In this document: piece after piece, positions 35,401 to 47,720 of the stretch | Position numbering within the stretch: position 1 is the stretch's first letter | Layout: each line of letters starts with the position of its first letter | Origin: Panax quinquefolius | Lineage: Eukaryota; Streptophyta; Magnoliopsida; Apiales; Araliaceae | Direction of reading: 5' to 3' | Length of the DNA: 64,000 nucleotides | Assembly: GCA_020205615.1 (NCBI GenBank) | Contig: CM035164.1 | Span: 125,839,537-125,903,536, forward strand | Position numbers and translations under genes: made by a program | Notes under the pieces: model-generated | Told to the model about the DNA's origin: nothing | Seen by the model: only the letters and a program-made list of their open reading frames with translations | Databases searched by the model: none

Positions 35401-38400
35401 TACATCTTCTAAAATCTTTTTCTTTATTTTTTTATAAGTAACATAAGACAAATACTTTGCTGGGACTAAGACTTTGTTTGTGAGTTTGGAGGGATGGGGA
35501 GGTAAAGGAAAGTATAAGTGAGGAAGGGGTCGAAAGGACTTTAACTTTTACTTGCCATGTTTGTGAATCAAGAAGGGAGAGAAGAGAAATTGTACTTTAC
35601 CATGTATGTGAGTTTAGAAGGGGGAAGGGATTTTAATTGACATAAAAGTAATGAAATATATGTTAATTTATTTAAGACAAGGATATTATTGGTATTTCGA
35701 AATGTCTAACTTTCCCATGCCTCCCAGTCCCACCATTTTTGGGACAAATATTTTAGAGCAAAGTTGCATGAACTCTACCTTCAAATCCCTCCCATTCCCC
35801 TCTTAAAAAACTCACAAACATGATATTTGGAGGGATTTTAGTTACTTTCCCTTTCCCTCAAAATAGAACTTACAAACATGGGTAAAAATATACATCTTTA
35901 CATATCGCATTTTCAAATCAATCTATATGAGATCACTATATAACAGCTGACCCCATCCTTCTCAAATTTTATCTGCAGATATAAGTCTATGTCTGTATGA
36001 TATCATACACAACAACTGCTTCTTTCTTTTCCAGTAACTGGTTTTGTTTTTTATGTTATCACTTATGTCATAGTTTAACATAAACTTGAAACGAACCAAT
36101 GCATCAATATATAGGTCCTCTCAACCACTAAAGTTCTTCAAGTTTGGCCGTATATTGTCATGGAAGGCTTTCACTTTTGCCTTTTCCACACCATCCTTCA
36201 CAATATATATGTTTAAAATTTCTTTTTTTAAGAAACACGTGTATTAAAAAATTTCTTCTTTAGATAGAAATGTATTACAACTTCTTTCTTTTGATATTAA
36301 TGGATTAAAATTTATTGTTCAAGTAATATTACATTTTAAATTCCTGATTATAACGATTAGATATGAGTAACAAAACAAAAGAAGCTCAAATTCTTGTAAA
36401 TTTGTTTTCAACTTAACTAATCATTTTTTTAATATTTTTAGAAGTTCTTGAAATTCTCAGATACAATTACACGGGTAAAAATAAAAGAGAATGATTGACT
36501 ACAGTTTGAAACCTTTCAGCATAACAGAACTAAAATTTAAACTCAACTTTATCAGAATGAAGTGTTTACAAAAGGTCACTGATTACTTTTTCAGAAATAT
36601 GGAAAACTTGTATACCTTTGAAACACAGTTCCTTCTATATTTATGGTTTGCACAAACTGCAATGTTGACCCTTGATCTTCTGCGTTAAATTCTTCGAGAA
36701 TGTTTTTGTCCTAGTGAAATTAAAGAAACAGGCAACGTCTTATAAACAAAACATAGTTATCAGATTACAATTAGAAAATGTGCAACTGAGTAATTATCCT
36801 GACTTTTTACATATAAAGTGAAAATAATAAAATTAAAATATAGTAAAATTTGAATGACTGCAACTACATCAAACTAATTTTGTATTGGAAACAGAAGATG
36901 GTCTAAAACATAGAAGTAAGCACTTCATGTAGCTAATCACTCCATACGTGGTAGATTAACATTCACCAAATTAGTTGGTAATTGTATTGTTATTTTTGGC
37001 TGTAAAAGCTGGGAATAGAGCAGCTACATCTTTGTTAGATAAATAAAAAACTAGATTCTTAGCATATTCGGAACGCAAATGGAAACCATGTAATAAGAAT
37101 ATTCTTACGTCAAGCAAACAAGTTAATTACTAAATCTAAATTAAGGTTTAGAATTCTCCATATGGTTCTTCTTTTTTACCCATATGGTGGGGATGACGTG
37201 ATGTAATTCGAATATACGAGTGAAAAGTAACTTTATACCAACTAACCTTGCTGACGATCATTGACAAAAGTTCAAATCCTAAGCATATCGAGAGTAAGGG
37301 AAAATGATCTCCTGCGTCATTCTTCTCCAATACTTTCTGCAAGTAACATATCAAAAGCTGGTCAAAATTAACACGGTGCAACTACAAACAGATGCCAAAA
37401 CTTTGTAGCTTATTCTATTCATTGGAAGGACAAGTCCTTGCCCTTGTTGACTGAAATTTTGTAAAGTAGCAACTCCCACAAGAATGATTTACCTTAAATA
37501 TATCCTCAACAACCTCAAAGTAGAGTCCTTCTTTACACCTCCCTCCGGTAAAAAGAACTCCATTGACCAGATTAAGTTTCTGCAGCAAAACAAAATAAAT
37601 AAACACATTCGCAACATACAGACGATATACACCTAGCATAAGCAGACTTTTAAAATTAAGTTCTCCAAAATAGCCCTTCTAAATTATAAAGGAAATGACA
37701 CTCATTTTTAGGACAGAGAGTATATAAATAAGCAATCTCCAAAAATAAAAACATGTTGAACTTACTTGGGGATTCATTTTCAGCCTAGGCCAACTAGTTT
37801 GGGATAAAAGGAGAGAAGGGAGTGTATCAACAAACATGTCATTAGAAAATGATAATGAAACTTTACCATCATTTCAAGTTCTTGTCACAGCAGAACTCTT
37901 TTACACAATTCACTAAAACATACTCGCTCCATTCCTTAATAACCGACGATTTAGGATAATTCTTTTGTTCGGATTATATTATTTCCTTAATTACCCCTAA
38001 ACATTTAATACTCTCTCCTATTTTTCCAAAGCTACTTTTTCTCTCTTTTAATATCTTACCCGTATACTCTCTCCTTAATTCCTATATTTTTTCTATCCTC
38101 TGTCTCTCTCGTCTTTATCACCTACAATTTAGCTTTTCATTTATCTATGGTTGTTTTTGGTAATACATAATAATGGAGTAATTTTAGGAGTTTTAACTTC
38201 TTTAATCTCAGTGCAAAAACCTTAAATACTTCTTTAAGGTCACATATTTAGGAATGGAGTGAGTATCATTTAATATAAATCCATTGAATCCAGCACATTA
38301 AATAGTTTGAACAATTGAAATGATCAAATGAAAATACTACAATAAATTGTCGCTTCAATGGAAAAAACGAAGCAAAATAGTACTTATTAAAGCTAATCCA

Positions 38401-38845
38401 TACAAGAAAAGCTAACATCAATAATCCCTTTAAACAGCAAGACAAGAAATAACATGCAAACAATCAATTGTTAGTAAAGAAATGGTTTCGTTAAGAAAAC
38501 AACTAGTGTAAAGGTAATGGGTACAATTACATAACGGAGAATCTCCGCAGGCTCGTTGTAGATAAGAGGAATGACCCTGGCCCCGGCGGATTCAACGAAC
38601 TTTACATAAGACGCGGCAATATAAGAAGCGTTTGTGGCGTTGTTGAGTCGGCCGGAAGCTCCGTCGCCGGGATGACTTAAAATACCGATGACAGGCCGGG
38701 AATTGAGTTTGGAGTCCGGAGTGGGACAACTTGGTGTTGCAGACTGACTAGGCAAGAGAATCGTTGATTGAGATTTAGCCGAGCTAAATTCTTTGGAGAG
38801 AGAAATTAGGAAAGGAATCCAAAGGTAGTACACGTACTTACACAT
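29350..38845 (-). CDS. GGH: Gamma-glutamyl hydrolase (folate gamma-glutamyl carboxypeptidase), 10 exons, 338 aa
   Basis: Exons on the minus strand: 38845-38531, 37579-37493, 37336-37247, 36710-36616, 35213-35153, 34630-34541, 34454-34392, 30772-30684, 30444-30352, 29383-29350. Every intron is GT-AG, and the 1,017 nt join in one frame ending TAG. A hydrophobic N-terminus (residues about 5-18) suggests a signal peptide. The class I glutamine-amidotransferase fold follows: RPVIGILSHPGDGASGR, ASYIAASYVKFVESAGARVI, LNLVNGVLFTGG, then the nucleophile Cys152 in ICLGFEL and the catalytic His265 in FQWHPE. The C-terminus ends GKGYDEVYIFT. Length fits plant GGHs. The family trims poly-gamma-glutamate from folates, mainly in the vacuole. 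Intron 7 is 3.6 kb because of a MULE. A TAA just past the exon 9 donor would give a slightly shorter protein if the last intron were retained. Confidence 0.95.
29455..29516. repeat. (AATGAT)/(AAT)n microsatellite in hydrolase intron 9
   Basis: Runs of ataatg followed by aat and gat triplets. No wider pattern. Confidence 0.9.
30942..30960. repeat. (GA)n microsatellite in hydrolase intron 7
   Basis: Short uninterrupted gagaga run ending in ctctc. Confidence 0.85.
31711..31830. mobile_element. CACTA-like palindromic MITE in hydrolase intron 7
   Basis: Ends cacaacac... and, in complement, cacaacag..., with nearly complete pairing of the arms (acatgaaaagtgtcgctatagat against acatgaaaattgtcgttatagat, 21 of 23) around a gcgacgg...ccgtcac core. 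120 bp. CACTA ends and subterminal cgctata motifs resemble this; no 3-bp TSD was confirmed. Confidence 0.6.
31932..33504. mobile_element. Non-autonomous MULE in hydrolase intron 7
   Basis: Starts gggctaattacac; its other end in complement is gggctaaatactg. The two ends pair over roughly 200 bp (shared blocks aatttgggcttaca, tttactaYatcaagtg, gatacaatttagcc). Perfect 9-bp duplications tattgcaaa flank it (31923-31931 and 33505-33513). Long TIRs with a 9-bp TSD define Mutator-like elements. Internal partial copies of the TIR (about 32140-32210 and 33270-33310) suggest an earlier nested or duplicated end. No coding region. Confidence 0.88.
35470..35880. repeat. Probable MITE in hydrolase intron 4
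   Basis: Imperfect inverted ends (tttgtttgtgagtttggaggg against the complement of ccctcaaaatagaacttacaaac) plus internal inverted partial copies of the same motif. No TSD confirmed. Confidence 0.45.
37921..38265. mobile_element. Stowaway-like MITE in hydrolase intron 1
   Basis: Ends tactcgctccattccttaa and, in complement, tactcactccattcctaaa, 15 of 17 matching inside the TA. A TA dinucleotide at both ends fits the Tc1/mariner-type TSD. 345 bp, no ORF. Confidence 0.75.
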
Positions 38846-39661
38846 GTCGTTAGAGGGTTTAGAAGAGAGACGATGAGGTGGATGGAGAGTTGGTGAGATT
38901 GCTGGTGAGATTAGAGGAGAGATTTTGTAGCGGCGGCAAAGGTGGTTTTGTCATTGAAGAAGAGAGAGAATTGGCAGTGGAGGTAGAAATAGTGGGATTT
39001 TGACATTGCCGGCCGGTAACCTATGGCGGGATGGGGGATGGGCTTTGTCGGCTACTTTTTACTTTTCTTTGTGGAGTCTGGTGCCTGGCACACGTGGCAA
39101 ATTTGGTTATGTTTTAATGTCAATTCAATGGCGGGATGGGGGATGGGTTTTGACATTTATTAACTGCTTATAAGAAGTATTAAAAAAAAATAAGTTTTCT
39201 CTTTGACAAAATATTTACTTTAATTAAAAAAAGTGCTTGATTTATAGTATAAATTATTTAAAAAAAAAGGAGGTTTTGAGGGAAAGAAGTATAATAGGTA
39301 GAGATATTAATACAAACAAGGATAAATTGTGTTGTATATTTTGTCAAAATTAATTAAGTATTAAATTTCACAATTATCAAAATTATTCAATTGATATTTC
39401 TAATTATTTTTATAAAATTTTGTTTTTAAATCATTTTAAAAAATCATTATTATACATTTTTTATTTTTAAATTTAATATAAACATATTTGACTATTTATA
39501 AGTGTTTTAAAATACCCTGTAAACTTTGAACTACTTATATACTCATTTTTTAAATATCTTCTTTGCAATAATTTATTACAATACTATTGAATTACTTATA
39601 TCTTGTTGTGAATTAATAAATGTATTCAACATTCCACAAGCTAACTATTTTGAATAATTTA
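38846..39661. other. Upstream region of the hydrolase gene
   Basis: Should hold the hydrolase promoter (minus strand) but no convincing TATA box was picked out. It contains two exact copies of atggcgggatgggggatggg about 100 bp apart (near 39023 and 39128). AT-rich beyond 39170. Confidence 0.5.
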
Positions 39662-42600
39662 TACTCCCTCCTTCCCATGACTTATTAGGAGCTAAATGGG
39701 CCCGAATCTGAATTACCGAATCGATTAGGTCGTTTTGTTTTTGATCTGAATAATTTGAATTGAAGTAAGATAGGCGATTTGAATGGCTAAGTCGAATATT
39801 TTTTGAATTGAATGGCTAAATAAGCAACTGAATGAAGTAAAAAAATTTACAAATTTAAAAAAAAATTAAAAAAATATTAACTATTATATTAAGTAATATT
39901 AAATAAATTTACAACAATTTTGAATTTTTTTAGGGGGTAAATAATAAAATTTTGTCATTCGGATGTTTCGAGACGTATCGATTATCAAAACAACTTTTTT
40001 CATTCAGATTCAAATTTCATTCGATTGATTCGATTTATTCGGTTTTATCAAACACCCCCTAAAAGTCCTTATTACTATTTTAGATAGTCCCATGTTAAAT
40101 GTCAGCTTTCTTTTAATAACAAAATTTTTACATAATTTTTCTTATTATACCCTTAGCATTAAATATCTTATAATTTATTTATTCTAATTCTCTCTCCATA
40201 TTTAATAAGTATAATAAGTCGTTCTGCTGTGGCCTTTTTGAAAATTAGGTATCGTCGCCACCCCATCTTGGGTCATATACATAAATTCAAATACAACTTA
40301 CTTAATATAAGCATTGTATGCAATCTGACGTAAAGCGTGAGTTTGAATACAAATATTATCTACTTAGATATTATCAAACTCAAAAGGTCGTCCTCATTAC
40401 AACTATTATCACACTATTTCACGGAATAGTGAGGGACTACTAATCTTATCCTCCGGACCATTACTTACGTTCCCCAGGCTTCGTCCAGTTATGTTCTCAT
40501 TTCACGAAGAAAACGGTGAAAGAAAAGGTGAAATCAACTAGCCCAATGAAAATATTATGACTAAGATAATGCGAATAAATTATCATTAGCCTTGAACATT
40601 TTTAAGCGATAAAATCTGATAGACAACCGGTTTAAGCTGCGCGGAATCATGATCCATTAAAAAGAGTCAAGTAGAGAATAAAGTCTACTATCTTTTAGGT
40701 TTTAAAAGGTTTTCATCAATTTTTATCATTTGAGACTCGGTTTAATAAATAAACCACCACATCTAATCATCCACATACCACGGTCGAGGATTTTCATCAA
40801 ATTATCAATGGTCAAATGACTATCTTAGAATCACCCCAGTCATAATCATACCAAAAACTATCCATCAACGCATTCTGAATAACGAGAACTTTTGTCACAT
40901 CATTTATATCAAGTCGTGATTATCTTAGAATGATCCACAGTCATAATCATACTAAGTTCATCTATCTTGCGTAATGAAGATAACATAATATAACATAAGG
41001 ATGATGACAATGACATAATAATTCAATAAAACAAGTTCAAGAATTATTTAATCCATGAATTATTAACGTCCAAATTGTCGACATGATCTTTGTTTACGTG
41101 AGTAAAATTCAAGAATGATCGGAAGAATATTTCCATGAAAAGATCTTTGGATGAAACGCAAAATATCGAGGATATTCTACTAATTTCATGGAGTATAAAG
41201 TCAAAGTTTTAACCAATGGGTATAATAAAGAATGGAATAACAAAAGAAATCACCATAAATGCGATACTTTGGCGTAGGCGGATTATTCAGCGAAATAATA
41301 ATAACGGAACCGAATTCGGGTGAAATTCACACCGAGCGGGATGTTCAAATGAGAATAATAAAGATGGAACCGGATCCGGTGTAAAACACACATATAGGAT
41401 ATTCAAATAATGATAAAGACGGAACCAGGTCGGTGTAAAACACACGACGGGATGTTCCAACAGAAAATAATAAAAAGCGGAACCCGTCAAATTGTAAAAC
41501 CATGCAGACAAGATGTTCAATGAATAATAGAAGAATGTCACCAAGTATAGGGTTAAACCGTAGCATATCTGAGTTATTCCAATGAAATAATAAGCGATGG
41601 AATAACATAAGGATTTCACCAAGTATAGGGTATCTGGCGTATCGAGTTATGTATAGGGTATGCCACTTTTACAGTTTATTCAACGATAATAATAATGAAT
41701 GGAATAACGAAGTTCTCTTCGAAGAAAAAATAATAACACCCACTACAGTAAAAAACTGAATATAGAAGTAGTGAAGTAGCGAAATCTCTTCTTGCTACAT
41801 AATTTTCTCTCTATATAACTTCTTTTCTATATAATTTCTCTCTACAGTTTTGATGAATTAAATAAGAAAATAATAAAGGAATGAGCTTATTTATAGGAAA
41901 ATGGAATGCGTAAGAATTAATCCATGAACGGTCCAGATTGATTTACTTTAATCGACGGTCCATATTTAAAGAAAAATCTTTTAAATAAAATATAATATAT
42001 TCTATTTATATAAAAACATTTTACTTATCAAACACTATGCAATCTTATCTAAAAAATTTATCTGCAAAATTTATCTGAACACTATATCGTAATAAAATAT
42101 AATATATTATTTATAGAATAAACTTTAATAAAATATTCTATTTTATATAAAAGATGTTTACGTTTTATTACGTTAATAATACGAATAAAACAAAACGTCA
42201 TTATCATTATAATAATTCATATTATTAATCGATAATGGAATCAAACCGGGTGACTTCTCACATAAAGCATTAATAATCAATACCGGTGTCTTTATGCAAC
42301 CACACGTATTCTCAGTACTTTTTACTACCGTAGGTAGTTCAACAAGAACTACTAAAAAACTTCCGTAGTTATTTCAATAAAATATTTTTGTCGTTTTCTC
42401 AATCCGACAATAATTACATTATGAGGTCCACCAATGATTGAGTAGTTATCGAATATTCCTCGCTAAACCTAATATTCCCCACCAATCGAATATAATATAA
42501 CCACTGCATACTTTGCAAAATTTATAAATACTACCCACAACTATAATATTATCTTAAATTCACATCATAATATTAAAAATTATTTCAACAAAATTTAAAT

Positions 42601-42733
42601 CTTTATTGATAAAATCCGGGTCTCACATTCTCTCACTTACATTAGAAATGATTAATGAAATATTATTATGAGCAATTTTGTCATTTTATTTCTCTTCTTA
42701 ATATACGTGAAAAGTTATCCTGAAACGGAGGAA
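39662..42733. mobile_element. Stowaway-like MITE interrupted by a solo LTR
   Basis: 39662 begins tactccctccttcccatga and 42716-42733 reads aaacggaggaagta, the inverted counterpart typical of tactccctccgt-type MITEs. The solo LTR 40228-42627 lies between them. A further A/T-rich insertion seems to sit at about 39690-40070. Confidence 0.5.
40228..42627 (-). mobile_element. Solo LTR, Tekay-like family (C subfamily)
   Basis: On the minus strand it starts TGTGAGACCCGG at 42627 and runs to the complement of tgtggcctttttgaaaattagg at 40228, i.e. the same ends as the element C LTRs. 2.4 kb. Flanks ttctgc (before) and ttctc (after) look like a 5-bp duplication with one inserted base. The complement of its TATA region is near 41889 (cttatttatagg). 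Confidence 0.8.
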
Positions 42734-43488
42734 GTAATAAATTATATTTGAATTACTCCAAACAATTAATGTTGCACTTAATTTGAAATATAAAAAAAAA
42801 AATTGTAAAGTTAGTGTAGTTGAGTTAACACTTAAAAATAATATCGTCAAGTTTTTAAGCATGATTTATACTCATCAATTCTACATTAAAAAATCTTTTT
42901 TTTACAATTTTCATTTAACAAAATAGTATTTTTCTATTTATTGATTTTAGTATAAAAGGACTTAACTAGTTTGGCATTACTGTTTAATTGCCATGTCGCT
43001 ATTGTTAAATAAATAATTTATTAGTTTTACGATAAACACAAAATAAAAATATATTTTTAAAATTTTATAATTTGAATTTTGTTTTATATATAGAAGAGAA
43101 TTAATAACTTGGAGATATTTTCAAGTGTAAAATTAAAATTCTAAAATAAGTGTTAAATAGCATGTCATTTTTTTATTTATATAAGGACGACAAGACATAT
43201 TATAATATTAAAAAGTTAATAAAGTAATAATTTATGTACTTGGCACACATCCAACACCCAACAATTACCATTAAAATTTAAAAGTCACTTTGTTACTTGA
43301 TGCATTGTTATAGTTTCTTTTATTTTTTTTTATATATTTATCCAATTCGATTAAAAGAATAACAATATTTGAAATTATTAATATCCAACCTATTTTTTCG
43401 GGTACGAGACAAAAGATTCAAAAGAAAGTTGTGAACTATAAGTTGTTATAATTATTGGGATATTTCATATGAATTTTACATCGAACAA
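42734..43488. other. AT-rich intergenic DNA
   Basis: No ORF, repeat end or known motif seen. Confidence 0.5.
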
Positions 43489-43641
43489 AAATTTAAGAGT
43501 GTAAATAAGTTATAAGTATAGTAAAGTGTTAACCTAATAAGTTAACATTTTGGATAAGGAGGTGACTCAACATAATTGTAGAAATATTTTGGAAGTGATG
43601 AATTCAAGACTTTGAAAAGAGTAATACTACACTACATAAAT
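43489..43641. repeat. 293-bp tandem repeat, first part of the array
   Basis: From aaaaatttaagagtgtaaat to ctacataaat. It matches the second half of the units at 52740-52905 and 57925-58080. Interrupted by element C; continues at 52602. Confidence 0.85.
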
Positions 43642-46059
43642 CATGAGACCTCTGGATTTTATCAATAAAGATTTAAATTTTGTTGAAATAATTTTTAATA
43701 TTATGGTGTGAATTTATGATAATATTATAATGTGTGGGTAGATTTATAAATTTTGCAAAGTATGCAGTGGTTATATTATATTCGATTGGTGGGAATATTC
43801 CTATTAGCGAGGAATATTCGTATAACTACTCAATCATTGGTGGACCCTATAATGTAATTATTATTTGATTGAGAAAACGACAAAAATATTTTATTGAAAT
43901 AACGGCGGAAGTTTTACCGTGGTTATCGTTGAACTACTTTAGAGTAAAAGTACAAGAATACGTGTGGTTGCATAGTAGAAAGACACCAGTATTGATTATT
44001 AATCTTATGTGAGTGTTTCACCCGGTTTGATTCCATTATCATTTATTAATAATATGAATTATTATAATGCGATAATGACGCTTTTGTTTTATTCAGATTA
44101 TTAACGTAATAAAACGTAAAACCTCTTTTATATAAAATAGAATACTTTATTAAAGTTATTCTATAAATAGAATATATTATATTTTATTATGCGTAGTGTT
44201 GCGTATAGTGTTTTTGCATATAAGATGTAAATGTTTGCAGATAAGAAAATGTTTTTATATAAATAGAATATATTATATTTTATTTAAAAGATTTTTCTTT
44301 AAATATGGACCGTCGATTAAAAGTAAATCAATCTGACCGCTCATGGATTAGTTATTATGCATTCCATTTTCCTATAAATAGAAGCTCATTCCTTTATTAT
44401 TTTCTTACGAATTCATTGAAACTCTGTAGAGAAAATTATAGAAAGAAGCTATAGAGAGAAAAAATTATAGAAAGAAGAAGAGTATTCGCTACTTCACTAC
44501 TTCTATATTCAGCTTTTTTACTAGTAGTGGGTGTTATTCTTTCTTCTTGAAGAGAACTTCATTATTCCATTCATTATTATTCTGCTGAATAACTCAGTAA
44601 AAGTGGCATACCCTATACATAACCTCGTGATACGCCAGATACCCTATATACTTGGTGAAATCCTTATGTTATTCCATCGCTTATTATTCTTGGAATAACT
44701 CAGTATCGCTGCCATTACCCTATACTTGGTGACATTCTTCTATTATTCATTGGAACATCCTGCGTCTCGTGTGTTTTACACCCTGACCGTTCCGCTTTTT
44801 ATTATTCTCGCTGGAACATCCTGCTCATGTGTTTTACACCGGACCGGTCCGCTCTTTATCATTCTGTTGGAATATCCTATCGTGTGTTTTACACCGGATC
44901 CGGTTCCATCTTTATTATTCTCATTGGAACATCCCGCTTGGTGTGAATTTCACCCGACCGTTCCGTTATTATTATTATTCTTAACTGAATAACTCGCATA
45001 CATCACAGTACCGCATGCATGGTAATTTCTTTTGTTATTCCATTCTTTATTATACCCAAATTGGTTAAAACTTTGACTTCTATACTCCATGAAATTAGTA
45101 GAATATCCTCGATATTTGCGTTTTCATCCAAAGATCTTTTCATGGAAATATTCTTCCGATCATTCTTGAATTTTACTCTCACGTAAACAAAGATTATGTT
45201 GACAATTTGGACGTTAATAATTCATGGATTAAATAATTATTGAACTTGTTTTATTGAATTATTATGTCATTGTCATCATCCTCATGTTATATTATGTTAT
45301 CTTTGGCTTACGTGCATAGATGAACTTAGTATGATTATGACTGTGGATCATTCGGTATAATCACGACTTGATATAAATGATGTGATAAAAGTCCTCGGTG
45401 GCTGTAATGCGGTGATGGATAGTTTTTGGTATGATTATGACCGGGTTATTCTTATAGTCGTGACCATTGATAATTTGATGAAAATCCTCGACCGTGGGTG
45501 CGAGGATGATTATTAGATGTGGTGGTTTATTTATTAAACCGAGTCTCAAATGATAAAAATTGATGAAAACCTTTTAAAACCTAAAAGATAGTAGACTTTA
45601 TTCTCTACTTGACTCTTTTAATGGATTGCTTATTCCACCGCAGCTAAAACCGGTTGTCTATTGTATTTTATCGCTTAACATCGTGAAGGCTAATGATAAT
45701 TTATTCTCGCATTATCTTAGTCATAATATTTCTTCTTCTTGGGCTAGTTGAGCTCACCTTTTCTTTCACCGTTTTCTTCGTGAAATGAGAACATAACCGG
45801 GACGCGAGCCTGGGAACGAAGTAATGGTCCGTAGGATAGCATTAGTAGTCCTCACTATTCTGTGAAATAGTGTGATAATAGTTGTAATGAGGACTCCTTT
45901 TTGAGTTTGTATAATATCTAGTAGACAATATTTGTATTCAAACTCACGCTTTATGTCGATTGTACACAACAGCTTATATTAGTAAGTTGTATTTGAATTT
46001 ATGTACCATGTAAGTGGCGACCCAAGATGGGTGACGATACCTAATTTTGGGGCGCCACA
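43642..46059 (+). repeat. 5' LTR of element C
   Basis: Starts catgagacc (the family start is tgtgagacc, so the first two bases have changed) and ends ggcgccaca. TATA at about 44373. Colinear with 50191-52601 and, in reverse, with the solo LTR 40228-42627. Confidence 0.87.
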
Positions 46060-46061
46060 AT

Positions 46062-46073
46062 TGGTATCGTAGC
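46062..46073 (+). promoter_or_regulatory. Primer binding site of element C (iMet type)
   Basis: tggtatcgtagc, 10 of 12 matching TGGTATCAGAGC, two bases after the LTR. Confidence 0.75.
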
Positions 46074-46230
46074 TTAGGGATATGATCCCCGGCCGAGATG
46101 TGAGATAAGAACTAGGAGGGAGAGACGGAAATTCCTTCGCTAGTATGACTTACCTAAGTTTATTTGGTATTTAATTGGTCAATCGAGTAGTATAGGGATA
46201 ATATTTGATATATTAATTAACCTCGTGTTT

Positions 46231-46418
46231 GTGGCGGTGTTTGAAATGGCAAATTTGAAAATATTCACAATGGAGTGAATGTGACCGTTGTGACACCTTT
46301 AATCACTAATCGTGTTAATGCAAAGGTCGACGAGGAACAAATTAGAGATATCCACGTAGTGAATGAAGAACTAATTGTTGCACCCGAGCTAGTTGCAGAG
46401 GTAGCAGCTGAAAGTGAG

Positions 46419-46450
<32 letters not shown>

Positions 46451-46980
46451 AGAAGAGGAACCTGAGGAGAATTGGTTAGAAGAAATTTATGATCAAAACT
46501 TAGAATTACAAAATCGTGTTCGTGAGCTAGAAGAACAGGTTGAAGAACGGCAAACGGTCGTGGAACAAAGGGATACAACAATTCAAAATTGGGTTACCCG
46601 ATATGTGATGCTCGAACAAAATCACGCTTTGGCGGGTGTAAGATATTAAAGTTGGAATCGAGAATTTAAAAATCAAGGATCACCAAAGAAGAAACAACCG
46701 AACGAAGGAGAATAGAGCGATGTATGGGTAAAAGCCGCACAACGCTTGATAGTGTAGAAAAGACGTCCGATCCAATAAAGCCAAAATAGATGAAATGGAC
46801 TTTGCTTTTTGGACAAGAATTGGAGAGAACCCAACATCGAATTCGAATTACCACATGCATATACGGTCAACCCGAATTCGATATGGATCGAGAATAATGA
46901 TTCAAATCATGGATCGTGAATGTGAAGAAGCACTTAAGGGTGGAATGTACCCTATAGTAAAGTCAAACTTGGTAATTTAA
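46231..46980 (+). pseudogene. Element C gag-like acidic coding remnant
   Basis: Open piece 46275-46649 (124 codons) has a run of about 17 Glu, from a (GAA/GAG)n tract at 46414-46464, followed by a coiled-coil-like stretch (ELQNRVRELEEQVEERQTVV). A second open piece, 46795-46980, is in another frame. Position after the PBS and similarity of 46190-46260 to the gag start of element B make gag the best call. No zinc knuckle was found, so the N-terminal half only may survive. Confidence 0.6.
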
Positions 46981-47720
46981 GCGAGGCGTTTATTCGAAAA
47001 ACGAAGGGTTATTACGGGTAAATTAATTATTGCGAAGTCTATACTTTATTCAATACAAGTTCTACCCACTCTTTTATTCTACCTAGTTGTGTTCAATGTT
47101 TAAATTTGACTCAAAAAATTAGACTTTGATTTATCTATTGAAACTTCGTTGGGAGAAACCTTCGTTACCTCCACTGCTTATTAATCTTGTTGTTTCAAAT
47201 AAACACTTTCACGATCTTATCTCTTTGAAAATACTTGCCTTTGAGGTAATTTTTGAAAACGATTGATTAACTACTTATTATTCTTTTTTGTAAGGTTGTT
47301 AGCTTTCATATTCCTAACCAACCTCATTATACTGAATTCAAAGTAACCAAACCCTAAAGTTAATCATTGTTATATCAAGCCATAAGTAAAGAGCCCCGAT
47401 CCTTTCGTTGTTGACTTCTCTTGTGTGGAATGCACCGCCTTTACTTTTCAGTAGCGACATCGTGAATGAAGATGGCAAGGTTATAGGTATCATTGTGAGG
47501 TGTTATCTAGGTTAAGGGATAGAAGTCACAGTTGGTATCAATGTGACGTCTATCCAAGTCTTGGATGAGAGTCACGATATTGAATGATATTTCTATTATT
47601 AATAAATTTCTGGCGTGATTCTTGAAGACTTCTTAGCCTACTTAGAGCGTGAAATCGAATTTTGTATTGACCCAAAGACAAAACCCATTTCTTAAACCTC
47701 AAATATTTCTTCAACTAAAA
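46981..47720 (+). pseudogene. Element C protease-region remnant
   Basis: 47040-47350 aligns with the protease stretch of elements A and B (ctatactttattcaat, gggagaaaccttcgttacct, gttagctttcatattcctaa). Riddled with stops. 47580-47700 aligns with the linker before RT (ttctattattaataaatttc). RT itself is absent. Confidence 0.7.
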
